48,822 nt of DNA, from NCBI RefSeq assembly GCF_903946935.1, contig NZ_CAJAXH010000058.1, forward strand, positions 1 to 48,822, given 5' to 3'. The notes beneath the pieces are model-generated. The model did no database searches. It saw only the letters and a program-made list of their open reading frames with translations, and had not been told where the DNA came from. This document shows, in pieces, positions 24,198-33,697 of this stretch. The stretch comes from an uncultured Thiodictyon sp. Lineage in GTDB: Bacteria > Pseudomonadota > Gammaproteobacteria > Chromatiales > Chromatiaceae. Positions within the stretch are counted from its first letter, which is position 1. Each line of letters starts with the position of its first letter. Made by a program: the position numbers and the translations under genes.

Positions 24198-24815
24198 TCA
24201 GGCGCATTTGGCTGCGAAGCGCGCGACGCATTGCTCCAGCCGGCTCGCTGGCGTCCTCTGTATCTTCGCGAGCAATTGGCAGGACACCGCAGCGAGCCCA
24301 AATCGCCGCATCAGTTCCTGCTCCAGATGCAGTGCCAGATGGGCGGTCATCTCGGCGTCGGCCTGGGCGCGGTGATATTTGCCGGTGACGGGCAGCTTGG
24401 CAAACTCCACCAGGGTGCCGAGCTTGTGGTTGGGTGCCTGCGGCAGGACGCGCCGGGCCACCAGCATCGAGCAGATAAAGCCTTGCTGGCGGGTGCGCCC
24501 GACGCGCGCGAGCTCCGCGTCCCAAAACTTGCTGTCGAACGAGGCGTTATGCGCCACCAGTGGATAGTCGCCGACAAAGTCCGCGACCTCGGCCATGACC
24601 TGTCCGGCCGGTGGCGCCTTGCGGATCATGGCGTTGGTGATGCCCGTGAAGCCGGTAATGAATGCGGGGATGGATATCCCCGCATTCATGAGACTCTGAT
24701 ACTGACCGACGATCTGCCCGTCGCGTACGAGGACGGCGGCGATCTCGGTGGCGCGATCGCCGCAATCCGGCGACAGGCCGGTGGTTTCGAAATCGATGAC
24801 TGCGATGGTTTCCAA
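24198..24815 (-). CDS. 3'-5' exonuclease, DnaQ-like (DEDDh)
   Basis: A 205-residue stand-alone DEDDh exonuclease related to the proofreading subunit epsilon of DNA polymerase III and to RNase T. Motif I VIDFETTG (about 6-13), motif II HNASFDSKFW (about 89-98) and motif III HRAQADAEMTAHL (about 148-160) provide all catalytic residues. Start is a TTG at 24815 with AGAGGA seven bases upstream, better supported than any ATG. The C-terminal 45 residues lack a recognised domain. It is probably a repair or RNA-trimming nuclease; the true DnaQ is usually encoded beside rnhA, which is not seen here. Confidence 0.85.
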   Translation of the reverse strand: METIAVIDFETTGLSPDCGDRATEIAAVLVRDGQIVGQYQSLMNAGISIPAFITGFTGITNAMIRKAPPAGQVMAEVADFVGDYPLVAHNASFDSKFWDAELARVGRTRQQGFICSMLVARRVLPQAPNHKLGTLVEFAKLPVTGKYHRAQADAEMTAHLALHLEQELMRRFGLAAVSCQLLAKIQRTPASRLEQCVARFAAKCA

Positions 24816-24893
24816 TGAATTCCTCTCGGATTGTCGCGAACGGGCCGCGGTTGACCTTGATCCTGGGCCGACCCATCCCGCTTGCGGAGAGGG

Positions 24894-24918
24894 CGTTGGT
24901 CCGCGCAGCGGACCCTAC
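24894..24918 (-). repeat. GTAG-headed REP (third sequence type)
   Basis: On the minus strand, GTAG is followed by GGTCCGC-tgc-GCGGACC, a 7-base hairpin with a GTAG head. It resembles REPs in layout but has a different stem from the pglX family. It lies between gpmI and the exonuclease gene. Confidence 0.6.
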
Positions 24919-24941
24919 GGGTTGCCAGTGGCTAAACGGCG

Positions 24942-26489
24942 CTAAACTGTCGCCGGCCCCAGCAGCAGTGAATGCCCGGTCATCTGTTTCGGAATGGGTA
25001 GGCCCATCAGTTCCAGCACCGTGGGCGCGATGGCATCCAATCCGCCACCGGTGGAGAGTCGCCACGCGGTCTCGTCCGCGACCAGGCAGGGGACCGGGTA
25101 GACGGTGTGCTGGGTGTGGGGCTCGCCGCTCGCCGGGTCGATCATCTCGTCGCAGTTGCCGTGGTCGGCGGTGAGGATGATGGAATAACCGTTCTCGCGC
25201 GCCGCGTCCATCACCCGCCCGGCCTCACGGTCGAGGGTGCGCACGGCCTCGATCACGGCCTCGCGTATGGCGGTGTGTCCGACCATGTCGCCATTGGCGA
25301 AGTTGACTACGATGAAGGGGAAGGCGCCGCCCGCAATGGCGGCGATGGTGGCGTCGGCTACGCCTTGGGCGCTCATCTGCGGCTGCAGGTCATAGGTGGC
25401 GACCTTGGGCGAGGGGATCAGTGCGCGCTGCTCCAATGGGAAGGGTTCGCCGCGCCCGCCGTTGAAGAAGAAGGTGACATGGGCGAACTTTTCGGTCTCG
25501 GCACAGTGGAACTGGGGGATGCCGGCGGCGTCCAGGACCTGGCCGAGGGTGATGCGCGGGATGTCGTGGTCGAAGGCGAAGGGCAGGCCGTAGGTGTCGT
25601 CGTATTCCATGATGCAGGTAACATTTACCCCGGTGATGCCGTGGCGACGGAACGGCTTGAAGTCGGGCTGGAAGAAGGCCTCCACCATCTGGCGCGGGCG
25701 GTCCTTGCGGAAGTTGAAATGGATGACCTGGTCGCAGTCCTGGATCAGTTCGGCGCCCTCAATGATGGTGGGGCGGATGAATTCGTCGTCCTCGCCGGCG
25801 GCGTAGGCGGCATCGATGGCGGTGCGGGCGTCGGGGGCGTGCCGACCCTCGCCGTCCACCAGGCCGCGCCAGGCGATCTCGGTGCGCTCCCAGCGCTGGT
25901 CGCGGTCCATGGCGTAGTAGCGCCCGGTGACGGTGGCGATGCGCCCATTGGCTGCCGCCAGGGCAGCCTCCACCGGGGGCAGGAAACCCTTGGCGGAGCG
26001 CGGCGGGGTGTCGCGCCCGTCGGTGAACACATGGACCATGGGGCGTGCGCCCTCGCGTCGGCACAGCTCGATCAGCGCCACGAGCTGGTGTACATGGCTG
26101 TGGACGCCCCCGTCCGAGACCAGGCCCATCAGGTGGATCGGCCGACCGGCGGCCGCCGCGGCGCGGGCGGCGGCGGTGAGGGCCGGGTTCTCGAAGAAGC
26201 TGCCGTCGGCGATGGCCGCGTCGATCAGGACCAGGTCCTGCTTGACCACGCCGCCTGAGCCCAGGCTCATGTGTCCCACCTCCGAGTTGCCCATCTGCCC
26301 ATCCGGCAAGCCCACCGCCAGGCCCGAGGCCTGGAGCGCACAGTGCGGAAAGTGCGCAAAATAGTGGTCGAGCCGGGGGGTGTCGGCGATGGCAATGGCG
26401 TTGTTGGCCTTGCTCGGATTGAGCCCGAAGCCGTCCAGGATGATCAGGATGACGGGGCGGCGCGGGGCCTGGGTGTGGGTTGTGCTCAT
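24942..26489 (-). CDS. gpmI: 2,3-bisphosphoglycerate-independent phosphoglycerate mutase
   Basis: Glycolytic/gluconeogenic enzyme interconverting 3- and 2-phosphoglycerate, dependent on two metal ions rather than bisphosphoglycerate. The 515-residue length is standard. Metal and catalytic motifs are ILIILDGFGLN at the start, MGNSEVGHMSLGSGG with the phosphorylated Ser, VHVFTDGRDTPP, HFNFRKDRPRQM, NFANGDMVGHT and ILTADHGNCDEM near the C-terminus. It is a single gene; the 450 bases between its start and glgC on the other strand show no further gene. Confidence 0.96.
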   Translation of the reverse strand: MSTTHTQAPRRPVILIILDGFGLNPSKANNAIAIADTPRLDHYFAHFPHCALQASGLAVGLPDGQMGNSEVGHMSLGSGGVVKQDLVLIDAAIADGSFFENPALTAAARAAAAAGRPIHLMGLVSDGGVHSHVHQLVALIELCRREGARPMVHVFTDGRDTPPRSAKGFLPPVEAALAAANGRIATVTGRYYAMDRDQRWERTEIAWRGLVDGEGRHAPDARTAIDAAYAAGEDDEFIRPTIIEGAELIQDCDQVIHFNFRKDRPRQMVEAFFQPDFKPFRRHGITGVNVTCIMEYDDTYGLPFAFDHDIPRITLGQVLDAAGIPQFHCAETEKFAHVTFFFNGGRGEPFPLEQRALIPSPKVATYDLQPQMSAQGVADATIAAIAGGAFPFIVVNFANGDMVGHTAIREAVIEAVRTLDREAGRVMDAARENGYSIILTADHGNCDEMIDPASGEPHTQHTVYPVPCLVADETAWRLSTGGGLDAIAPTVLELMGLPIPKQMTGHSLLLGPATV

Positions 26490-26940
26490 GATCTAGCTCT
26501 TCTTAAGGGTGGCGCCCGTGGTGTCGGCAGCCGCGGGTGTCTGGGGCAGGGCGGCGCGCTGCGTGGGCAAGGGCGCTAGTTTAGTGGCTGAAGGTGGCCG
26601 CGTGCCGCAAAGTTTCTCCCGCCCCCGGCCGACGCGCCGCCATTTGGCACCTGGTTGAGCGGGAGCGCGGGAAACTTGGGCGCTTCTGCCGTACCATGGC
26701 GAGCGCTGGCTGGAGCTGAGGCGGGGGAGGGCGACGCCGCGAGGACTGGGAGCGCCGGTGAGTCGGGCGCACAGCAGACGACGCCGATTCAATCGGCGCT
26801 CAATCAATCATCGGCCGCCTTCTTACGGGGGGCGGTGGTCTACGGTTGCGGCCCTGGGCACGTCCGGTCCGGGGCGATATCGACCGAGCAGCGGGCGGCA
26901 GCGCCGCGCGCGTTCGTATCACGGGTATTGGAGGATAGAC
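26490..26940. other. Divergent intergenic region gpmI-glgC
   Basis: This 451-base gap separates two divergently transcribed carbohydrate genes. Frames open through it are GC-rich and show no protein-like composition, including the 61-codon upstream extension of glgC. I see no convincing promoter pair. A good GGAGG ribosome-binding site for glgC sits at 26930-26934. Confidence 0.5.
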
Positions 26941-28203
26941 ATGAAGAAGACTGATCGCATCATCGCCTTTGTCATGGCCGGCGGCCAAGGGTCGCGGCTG
27001 CAACCACTAACGGCGGCACGTTCCAAACCCTCGGTGCCCTTCGGTTCCCGCTACCGCATCGTTGATTTCGTGCTCAGTAACCTGGTCAATTCGCAGATCC
27101 AGACCATCTATCTGCTGGTTCAATACAAGTCCCAGTCCCTGATCGAACACGTGCGTAAGGCCTGGACCATCTCACCGTTGCTGCAGAATCAATATGTCAC
27201 CGTGGTGCCGCCGCAGATGCGTACCGGCGAGCACTGGTTTGAGGGCACCGCGGATGCGATCCACCAGAATATCAACCTGATCGAGGAGCATCGCCCGGAC
27301 CTGGTGGTGGTCTTCGGCGCCGACCATATCTACCGTATGGACATCCGCCAGATGGTCGACTTTCACCGGGAGCGCAACGCGGATGTCAGCATCGCCGCCC
27401 TGCCGGTGCCATTGAAAGAGGCGCAGGACTTCGGGGTGATCGTCGCCGAGGAGGACGGGCGCATCCACGCCTTCGAGGAGAAGTCGCCCAATCCCACCGC
27501 CATGGTCGCTGACCCCACCCAAGCCTTTGCCTCTATGGGCAACTATGTCTTTAACACCGATGTGTTGCTCAAGGCCCTGCGCGAAACCAAGGAGGCCGGC
27601 GAGAGCGATTTCGGCCACCATCTGCTGCCGCGCCTGCTGCGCACGCATCGACTGTTCGCCTATGACTTCGCCACCAACGAGATACCGCGCATCCAGCCCT
27701 ATGAGGATCAGGTTTATTGGCGGGACCTGGGGACCATCGATGCCTACTTCGCGGCCCATAAGGACGTGCTCGGCCTGGAGCCGGCCTTCGATATGTTCAA
27801 CCCCGAGTGGCCGATCTATTCCAGCAACTATCAGGGTCCGGTGGCGCGCATCCAGGGTGGGGAGGTCAGGAACAGCCTGCTGGGGGCGGCCACCGTGGTC
27901 CATGACGGGGCGCGCATCTCCAACTCGATCATTCGCCGCGAGACGGTGATTGAAGAGGATGTGGTCCTGGAGAACTGCATCGTTATGGACTATGTGCGGG
28001 TCTGTCGCGGGGCGCGTCTGCGCAATGTGATCGTGGACCGGCACAATTATATCGAGCCGGGAGATGCGATCGGCTACGACGCGGAGAAAGACGCCCAGCG
28101 CTTCACCGTCACCCCCGGCGGTGTCACTGTGATCAAAGCCGGTCCTGTAAGCTATTTTGCGCGGGACGTGCAGGACTCGCGGCGCGGTGGGTACGGGGAG
28201 TAA
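26941..28203 (+). CDS. glgC: Glucose-1-phosphate adenylyltransferase
   Basis: ADP-glucose pyrophosphorylase, the committed step of glycogen synthesis. The 420-residue product has the nucleotide-binding loop VMAGGQGSRLQPLT, the conserved KPSVPFGSRYRIVDF, the catalytic region VVFGADHIYRMD, the glucose-1-phosphate site FEEKSPNPTAM and YWRDLGTIDAYFAAH. The C-terminus is a left-handed beta-helix (NSLLGAATVVHDGARISNSI repeats). The ATG at 26941 has GGAGG seven bases upstream; the frame is open further upstream but that part is not GlgC-like. Storage of glycogen fits a phototrophic sulfur bacterium, though it is not specific to one. Confidence 0.96.
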   Translation: MKKTDRIIAFVMAGGQGSRLQPLTAARSKPSVPFGSRYRIVDFVLSNLVNSQIQTIYLLVQYKSQSLIEHVRKAWTISPLLQNQYVTVVPPQMRTGEHWFEGTADAIHQNINLIEEHRPDLVVVFGADHIYRMDIRQMVDFHRERNADVSIAALPVPLKEAQDFGVIVAEEDGRIHAFEEKSPNPTAMVADPTQAFASMGNYVFNTDVLLKALRETKEAGESDFGHHLLPRLLRTHRLFAYDFATNEIPRIQPYEDQVYWRDLGTIDAYFAAHKDVLGLEPAFDMFNPEWPIYSSNYQGPVARIQGGEVRNSLLGAATVVHDGARISNSIIRRETVIEEDVVLENCIVMDYVRVCRGARLRNVIVDRHNYIEPGDAIGYDAEKDAQRFTVTPGGVTVIKAGPVSYFARDVQDSRRGGYGE

Positions 28204-28229
28204 GCGCGCTGGGGGTCGTAGGAGCGGCC

Positions 28230-28263
28230 CCCCGGCCCGGACGGGTTGCCACAAGGGCCGGGG
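28230..28263 (+). terminator. Hairpin after glgC
   Basis: CCCCGGCCC (28230-28238) pairs with GGGCCGGGG (28255-28263) across a 16-base loop in the 87-base gap between the convergent genes glgC and the DUF4276 gene. There is no clean U-run, so it could be a REP-like hairpin rather than an intrinsic terminator. Confidence 0.4.
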
Positions 28264-28290
28264 TCCCGATTGTTAATCAAACCTGTCCGC

Positions 28291-28878
28291 TTACGGTCCG
28301 ACCTGTCGGGACCACTCGCTGCACAGCTTGCGGAAGGACCGGCTGCGTTCCCTGGCCTGTTCGAGGCTCATCATTGCTGAGAAGGCCGGTTGATGAGTGA
28401 CCGGCCGATAGGTTTCGCTCGTCATTCGGGTGCCCATCCATTCCTTAGCGCCGCGGTTGGCGTCAGGGTCGACCACGTCGGCAGGATCGAAGCGGAATCC
28501 GCGCTGCCCATGCAAGGATTGCGCAGCGGCCCGAAACCAGGCTTCGTATTCGCGGTTCGCCAGCACCACTGAGACCGACCTGTGGGGCAATACCTGCCGG
28601 GCGCGCGCCAGGATCTCCGGGCCGCGGGTCGCCGGGCAGTCGTCGTCTGCGTCCAACAGGATCAGGACCCAGCCGGCCTCTCCGCACTTGGCGGCAGCCA
28701 GTTTCAGATGCCGCGAGAATTCGGGCGCCTTATTCAAGAATTGATCCCGTCGAACGCGAATCGGGGTGGCGATCTCCGTATAGAAATCCGGTGTCAGCCA
28801 CGGGCCAAGCCGTCGCAAGAGTTCCGGGAGTGCGCGGACCTCTCCGTCGCCTTCGACAATGGATGCCACGGTCTGCAT
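28291..28878 (-). CDS. DUF4276 (TOPRIM-like) protein
   Basis: A 195-residue protein of the DUF4276 family, which has a TOPRIM-like fold. The acidic motifs expected for such a nuclease-type site are visible: VASIVEGDGEVRALPELL near the start (conserved Glu) and WVLILLDADDDCPATRG in the middle (DxD). VVLANREYEAWFRAA is also family-like. It follows the AAA ATPase gene by 52 bases on the same strand. The frame is open up to 29136, but upstream residues overlap the ATPase gene and lack family character, so I chose the ATG at 28878. It is probably the effector half of a split OLD-like ATPase/TOPRIM pair. Confidence 0.78.
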   Translation of the reverse strand: MQTVASIVEGDGEVRALPELLRRLGPWLTPDFYTEIATPIRVRRDQFLNKAPEFSRHLKLAAAKCGEAGWVLILLDADDDCPATRGPEILARARQVLPHRSVSVVLANREYEAWFRAAAQSLHGQRGFRFDPADVVDPDANRGAKEWMGTRMTSETYRPVTHQPAFSAMMSLEQARERSRSFRKLCSEWSRQVGP

Positions 28879-28930
28879 GACGGCGGTGCTACCCGGTGCG
28901 TTGTTGAAAACGGTTCGACATCGACCAGCA

Positions 28931-30187
28931 TCAAAGGTAAAGGTCCGACATGCCGAAGTCCAAGTCCGGTGGGGGTTGGTCCAAAGGCGAGAGTGCCTCA
29001 AATAATTCGGCGGAGCGGAGCGGTTGGCCTGGGGCCGCCACCCGCTCGGGGCCAAGCTGATTGAGCCGCAGGAGTTCGCCCGCGGTGAACAGGTGTTCTT
29101 CGAGCATCTGCCGTGACGCTGCGTCGACCCGGGCAATCCGGGATTCGCCGCCTTCAGACACGACCGCGAGCAGCGCGGCGGGCATTAGCGCTGAGTCGTC
29201 GAGTAGGTCCGGGCTATGGCTGGTGACCAGCACCTGCGTCTGCTCGGAGGCCTGTTGCAGTGCCTCCCGCAAGGCAGCAAAAGCGGCCGGGTGGAGAGCG
29301 GTTTCGGGCTCCTCGATCCCAACTAGCCTGACTGAGCTATCACTGACGCCCTGAAACATGGCAACGAGTGTACCCAAGACCCGCAGGGTACCGTCCGACA
29401 TACCCTGGGCCGGAAAGCGCCAGGGATATTCCGCGCCCGCTACGTCCTGGCGAAACTCCAGCGTCTCCATCGGACCGAGCGACTTGTGCTCTACGCCTTG
29501 CACCATGGGAGCCACCGCGTGCAGATATTCGCTGACCAGTGAGAGTGCCTCCGGGGCCGCGCGTGCAAGGTGTCGGACCACGCTGGCGATATTCTCCCCG
29601 GAGGGCTTGAGCAGCCGGCCTTCCTGCGGCTTCTGCAACTCCCGCATGAGCTTCGGGTCAAGGTTGTAGAAACCCATGGCCGTCAGTGCATCAAAGACGG
29701 GCCGGAAGGCGGGGAGCCCGGACGCGGCGACGAGACCGAGCCGATCCGATGTGACCGCGGGAAAGGACTCCTCGCTAGTTGCCACCAGCTTGCCGCGCTG
29801 AAGCTTGAACCCGAGGCCTCTGCCCTCCCAGCCGATCGCGCACTGCTCGTCTTGGACCTCATAACCGCCGCCTTTGAGTGCGCCGACCATAAAGGCATAG
29901 AAGCCCGGGCGCTCGTCCGGTAGTCGGAATCCCAGCCGAATTCCGAAATTGGTCGGACGCCCGCTCGATCTGCGCCGCACCTCACTGAGCCCGCCCCGTT
30001 GATTCAGTGCATGATCCAGCGAGCCGTTCAAGGCGTCGGCGACCAGATGCAGCGCATCGAGAAAATTGCTCTTGCCGGACCCGTTCGGCCCGAGCAGATA
30101 GGTCAATGGACCGAGTCGCACGTCGCAGGCCGCGATGCTCTTGTAATTGCGCAGCACGACCCGCGTGAGGAAGACGGGCGATGGCAT
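28931..30187 (-). CDS. AAA family ATPase (OLD/RecF-like) partner of DUF4276
   Basis: A 418-residue SMC/ABC-type ATPase. The N-terminus FLTRVVLRNYKSIAACDV leads to Walker A LLGPNGSGKSNF (about 32-43). The signature region is QGMSDGTLRVLGTL (about 264-277), Walker B VRLVGIEEPETALHP (about 287-301) and the switch histidine is in VLVTSHSPDLLDD. It lacks its own nuclease domain, and the next gene supplies a TOPRIM-like one, an arrangement analogous to defence pairs with split ATPase and TOPRIM. It starts 12 bases after der, so it may be co-transcribed with that essential gene. The defence role is inferred. Confidence 0.82.
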   Translation of the reverse strand: MPSPVFLTRVVLRNYKSIAACDVRLGPLTYLLGPNGSGKSNFLDALHLVADALNGSLDHALNQRGGLSEVRRRSSGRPTNFGIRLGFRLPDERPGFYAFMVGALKGGGYEVQDEQCAIGWEGRGLGFKLQRGKLVATSEESFPAVTSDRLGLVAASGLPAFRPVFDALTAMGFYNLDPKLMRELQKPQEGRLLKPSGENIASVVRHLARAAPEALSLVSEYLHAVAPMVQGVEHKSLGPMETLEFRQDVAGAEYPWRFPAQGMSDGTLRVLGTLVAMFQGVSDSSVRLVGIEEPETALHPAAFAALREALQQASEQTQVLVTSHSPDLLDDSALMPAALLAVVSEGGESRIARVDAASRQMLEEHLFTAGELLRLNQLGPERVAAPGQPLRSAELFEALSPLDQPPPDLDFGMSDLYL

Positions 30188-30199
30188 ATCCGGCCCCCG

Positions 30200-31618
30200 C
30201 TATTTGCGCCTGACATACGCCTTGAGCCGCGCGCGGTGCTTGATCTGGCGCTCGGTCAGGTTGTTTTTCAGGCCCTTGTAGGGGTTGGTGCCGCTCTTGA
30301 ACTCGATGCGCAGCGGCGTGCCGAACAGGGCCAGTTCCTTGCGGAAGCGGTTGATGAGATAGCGCCGGTAGGTGTCGGGCACGTTCTCGGTCTGGTTGCC
30401 GTGGATGATGATGAGCGGCGGGTTGCGCCCGCCCTGGTGGGCATAGCGCAGCTTGATGCGCCGGCCGTGGACCAGGGGCGGCTGGTGCTCCTGTACCGCG
30501 GACTCCAGCAGGCGCGTCATCTCGGGGGTGGAGATGTCGCGCATGGCGTTGGCGTAGGCCTTGTCGACCTCGTCCAACAGCAGCCCCACGCCGCTGCCGT
30601 GCAGGGCGGAGATGCGATGCTGGGCGGCGAAGTCCAGAAAGCCCAGCTTGCGCTCAATCTGTGTGTGTACCTGGGTGCGGGCTTCGGTGTCCAGACCGTC
30701 CCATTTGTTGATGGCGACCACCAGGGCGCGCCCGCTGTCGACGATGTGGCCGGCCAGGTTGGCATCCTGTTCGCCGACACCCTCATGGGCATCCAGCACC
30801 ATAATGATGACGTTGCACGCCTCGATGGCCTGGAGCGTCTTGATGATGCTGAACTTCTCGATCACCTCAGTCACCTTGCCACGGCGCCGTACCCCGGCGG
30901 TATCGATCAGCGTATAGCGGCGTCCGTGGTATTCGACCGGGATGAAGATACTGTCGCGGGTGGTGCCGGGCAGGTCGCAGGTCACCAGGCGTTCCTCGCC
31001 CAAGAGTCGGTTGATCAGGGTGGACTTGCCGGCGTTGGGTCGGCCGACCACGGCGACCTTGATGCCCTCGTCGGCGCCGGTGGGCTCCACGACGGCATCG
31101 GGGTCTGGCGCGATCTGCGCGGCGCGGAATTCCAATTCATCCAGCAGCGCTTCCATGAGGGTCTTCACCCCGCGCCCCTGACTGGCGGAGATGGGGATTG
31201 GATCGCCGAGTCCGAGCGCATGGAACTCGGCGGCGACCAGTTCGCGCTCCGCGTGGTCGGCCTTGTTGACGACCAGACTCAACGGTTTGCCGAGCCGGCG
31301 CAGGCGTTCAGCGATCTCATGGTCGCCGGCGGTGAGTCCGTCCTTGGCATCGACCAGGAAGATGATCTGGTCGGCCTCTGCAATGGCGGCTTGGACCTGA
31401 CGCTGCATCAGGGCCGCGACCCCGTCTACGTCGAAGCTGATGCCGCCGGTGTCCACCACGACATAGGGGCGGGGGCCGACACGGCCTACGCCGTATTGGC
31501 GGTCGCGAGTGAGTCCGGGGAAGTTGGCAACCAGGGCGTCCCGCGTCTGTGTGAGACGGTTGAACAGGGTGGATTTGCCGACATTCGGACGGCCCACCAG
31601 GGTGATGACGGGCAGCAT
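30200..31618 (-). CDS. der: Ribosome biogenesis GTPase Der (EngA)
   Basis: Double-GTPase factor needed for assembly of the 50S ribosomal subunit. The 472-residue protein has two G domains: the first with [21 protein letters not shown] and VNKADH, the second with [28 protein letters not shown] and INKWDGL. A C-terminal KH-like domain ends in the basic tail [17 protein letters not shown]. The length is slightly above average because of a longer inter-domain linker. It follows bamB by 25 bases in the conserved hisS-yfgM-bamB-der order. Confidence 0.97.
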   Translation of the reverse strand: MLPVITLVGRPNVGKSTLFNRLTQTRDALVANFPGLTRDRQYGVGRVGPRPYVVVDTGGISFDVDGVAALMQRQVQAAIAEADQIIFLVDAKDGLTAGDHEIAERLRRLGKPLSLVVNKADHAERELVAAEFHALGLGDPIPISASQGRGVKTLMEALLDELEFRAAQIAPDPDAVVEPTGADEGIKVAVVGRPNAGKSTLINRLLGEERLVTCDLPGTTRDSIFIPVEYHGRRYTLIDTAGVRRRGKVTEVIEKFSIIKTLQAIEACNVIIMVLDAHEGVGEQDANLAGHIVDSGRALVVAINKWDGLDTEARTQVHTQIERKLGFLDFAAQHRISALHGSGVGLLLDEVDKAYANAMRDISTPEMTRLLESAVQEHQPPLVHGRRIKLRYAHQGGRNPPLIIIHGNQTENVPDTYRRYLINRFRKELALFGTPLRIEFKSGTNPYKGLKNNLTERQIKHRARLKAYVRRK

Positions 31619-31643
31619 GTCGGAGGTGCCTCTCTAAAGTGTG

Positions 31644-33029
31644 TTACGGGCGGGGTTGGGTGGGCGTCGCCGGCGGCGTTGCCGTAGGGCTGTCCGGGGT
31701 CGCCGTCTGAGGGGTCGTCACCGGGACGGTTGGTGCGGCCCTGGGGGTTGGCAGCGGTTGGTCGACCAGGTCCAGGTTCCCGGCCGCCGCGGCTTGCGCG
31801 CTGCCGCCCCGGGCGGCCCCGCCCGGCGCCGTACCGGTGGTCAACGCGGCCAGGGTACCGTCGGTCGCGTAGACATAGAGCCGGCCGCCAGCCAGGATTG
31901 GGCGCGTGGTGATGGCGTGCTTGGCGATCCGGGTGCGGCCGACCAGGCGCCCGTCAGTCTGGGCGATCAGGTGTAGCCAGCCCTCCAGGTCGCCGACCGC
32001 GATGAGGTTGCCGGTGAGGGTTGGGGCGGTGAGTTGACGGTAGCGCAGCCGCTCTTGCTTCCAGCGTGCGGCACCGCTGACCGGGTCCGCCCCCCACACC
32101 AGGTCTTGCGAATCGGTGATAAAGAGGCTGGTTTCGGTGGCGGCGAGCCCGGCGTGTGACGACAGCTTCCGGCGCCATTGAACGGTGCCGCCCTCCAGGT
32201 CGACCGCCGCCAGATCGCCGTTGTAGGTGCCGACCAGGACCACCCGGCCGACCACGACCGGGTCGGCGTCGATGTCGGCGATCCGGGCCAATTCAGAGCG
32301 CCCGCTGGGGGCCGTGATAATGACCTCCCAGAGCGGTGCGCCGTCGGTGGTGTCGAGCTTGACCAGCTTGCCGCCGGCGAGCCCCACAATGACCCCATTG
32401 GGGACGATCACCGGGGTGCTGCTGCCGCGCAGCGTCAGGATCGGTGCCGGGTAAGTGGCCCGCCACAGTTCCGTGCCCTTGGCCTCGTCGAGCCCGAAGA
32501 TGGTGTCATCCAGGGTATGGACGATGACCTTCCCGTCGCCGGTGCTCCGCGGTACCGCGAGGACTTCTCCGCTGACCTGGGCGCGCCACTGTTCCTTGCC
32601 GTCGGCGGTGGATAAGGCGATCACCAGGCCGTTGTTGGTCGCCAGGATCAGGTGATCGCCGGTCAACTCCGGGCCGGCGCTGAGCGGCAGCTTGGTGTTC
32701 TGTTCCCACAGGACGCGCCCGGTGTTCGCATTCGCGGCGACCACCTTGCCGCGAGCGTCGGCGACATAGACACGACCGCCGCCAATGGCCGGGACCAAGG
32801 CGAGGCGCCGGTCTTCGCTGCCCTTGGTGAGGGTGGTCGACCAGAGGGTGGTGGCGGTCACCTCGGGGACGATGTTCGCCAGCGCGGTCGGGGGGGTCGG
32901 GTCTTTTTCTCCACCGAACCAGGGGATATAGCTGCACCCGGCCAGGTTGGCGGCGAGCAGGATCGCCGCTGCGGCTTGCGCGGGGCGGCGGCCCGGCCGG
33001 GGCTTGTGAGGAAGGTGCCGAGTGAACAT
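31644..33029 (-). CDS. bamB: Outer membrane assembly lipoprotein BamB
   Basis: PQQ-like beta-propeller lipoprotein of the BAM complex, which inserts beta-barrel proteins into the outer membrane. From the ATG at 33029 the signal peptide ends in the lipobox LAGC (AANLAGCSYIPWF). The propeller blades repeat a GRVYVADARGKVVAANANTGRVLW-like pattern, for example LVIALSTADGKEQWRAQ and GDLAAVDLEGGTVQWRR. The last 70 residues are a Pro/Thr/Ala-rich tail (about 400-461) not usual for BamB, probably disordered. A TTG six codons upstream overlaps the yfgM stop and is an alternative start. It sits in the hisS-yfgM-bamB-der operon. Confidence 0.93.
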   Translation of the reverse strand: MFTRHLPHKPRPGRRPAQAAAAILLAANLAGCSYIPWFGGEKDPTPPTALANIVPEVTATTLWSTTLTKGSEDRRLALVPAIGGGRVYVADARGKVVAANANTGRVLWEQNTKLPLSAGPELTGDHLILATNNGLVIALSTADGKEQWRAQVSGEVLAVPRSTGDGKVIVHTLDDTIFGLDEAKGTELWRATYPAPILTLRGSSTPVIVPNGVIVGLAGGKLVKLDTTDGAPLWEVIITAPSGRSELARIADIDADPVVVGRVVLVGTYNGDLAAVDLEGGTVQWRRKLSSHAGLAATETSLFITDSQDLVWGADPVSGAARWKQERLRYRQLTAPTLTGNLIAVGDLEGWLHLIAQTDGRLVGRTRIAKHAITTRPILAGGRLYVYATDGTLAALTTGTAPGGAARGGSAQAAAAGNLDLVDQPLPTPRAAPTVPVTTPQTATPDSPTATPPATPTQPRP

Positions 33030-33043
33030 GGTGTGGGTCGGCC

Positions 33044-33673
33044 TCAACCGGCGGCGGGCAAATTATCGAGCTTGAGTCGGATCAATTGGGGTAGCCCGGT
33101 CCCGGCGGCGATGGCCTTCTCATAGGCGGCGCGGGCGGCCGCCGTGTCCCCGCGGGCGGCGGCCAGATCGCCGCGCACGGCGGCGAAGTCGCCAGCGAAG
33201 GCCGAACTCTTATCATAGGCCGCCAGGGTGGCCGCGGCGGCGTCCAGTTGTCCCTCGGCGAGTTGGATGCGCGCGAGCCGCAGGGCCGCCAAGCGCTGCA
33301 GGGCCGGGTCCGGGGCCTTGTCCACGACCTGCTGGAGGGCGGCGATGGCAGCGGCGGCATCGCCAGTCTCGTAGAGGACCTTGGCGGCGACCAATTCACC
33401 CAAGGCCGGGTAGGCGGTGCTGGCGTATCCCTGACTCAAGAGCTGCGCCTGCTGGGCGGTGGATTGCGCCGCGTCGGCGGTGGCACTGTCCAGCAGTTGC
33501 TCAAAGGCGGCGGAGGCCTGGCCGCTGACGCCGTTGCGGTAGTCGGTCCAGGTGCGCCAGCCGAATACGACGCCCAGCCCGAGCGCCACCCCGGCCACCA
33601 CGGACATGCCGTTTTCCTTCCACCACTTCTTGATGGCCTCGACCTTCTCGTCGTCGGTTTCGTATTCGCTCAC
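33044..33673 (-). CDS. yfgM: YfgM-like membrane TPR protein
   Basis: Ancillary SecYEG/periplasmic chaperone protein of the YfgM (TPR_21) family. The 209-residue product has a cytoplasmic start (SEYETDDEKVEAIKKWWKENG), one transmembrane segment (MSVVAGVALGLGVVFGW, about 23-39) and a periplasmic TPR-like region of Ala-rich helices, such as AAIAALQQVVDKAPDPALQRL. It sits between hisS (24 bases upstream) and bamB, its conserved place in gammaproteobacteria. Confidence 0.92.
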   Translation of the reverse strand: MSEYETDDEKVEAIKKWWKENGMSVVAGVALGLGVVFGWRTWTDYRNGVSGQASAAFEQLLDSATADAAQSTAQQAQLLSQGYASTAYPALGELVAAKVLYETGDAAAAIAALQQVVDKAPDPALQRLAALRLARIQLAEGQLDAAAATLAAYDKSSAFAGDFAAVRGDLAAARGDTAAARAAYEKAIAAGTGLPQLIRLKLDNLPAAG

Positions 33674-33697
33674 ACTGTTAATCCTGTCTATTTATTC

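Noticed and set aside
25107-26258. Plus-strand frame opposite gpmI (383 codons)
   Set aside because: Shadow of gpmI; Gly/Val/Asp-rich without motifs.
26758-26940. N-terminal extension of GlgC
   Set aside because: The extra 61 residues are Arg/Ser-rich and unlike GlgC; the ATG at 26941 has a strong ribosome-binding site and the expected N-terminus.
29999-31687. Long open frame on the plus strand opposite der (562 codons)
   Set aside because: It is the antisense shadow of der and part of the ATPase gene; composition is not protein-like and der is unambiguous.
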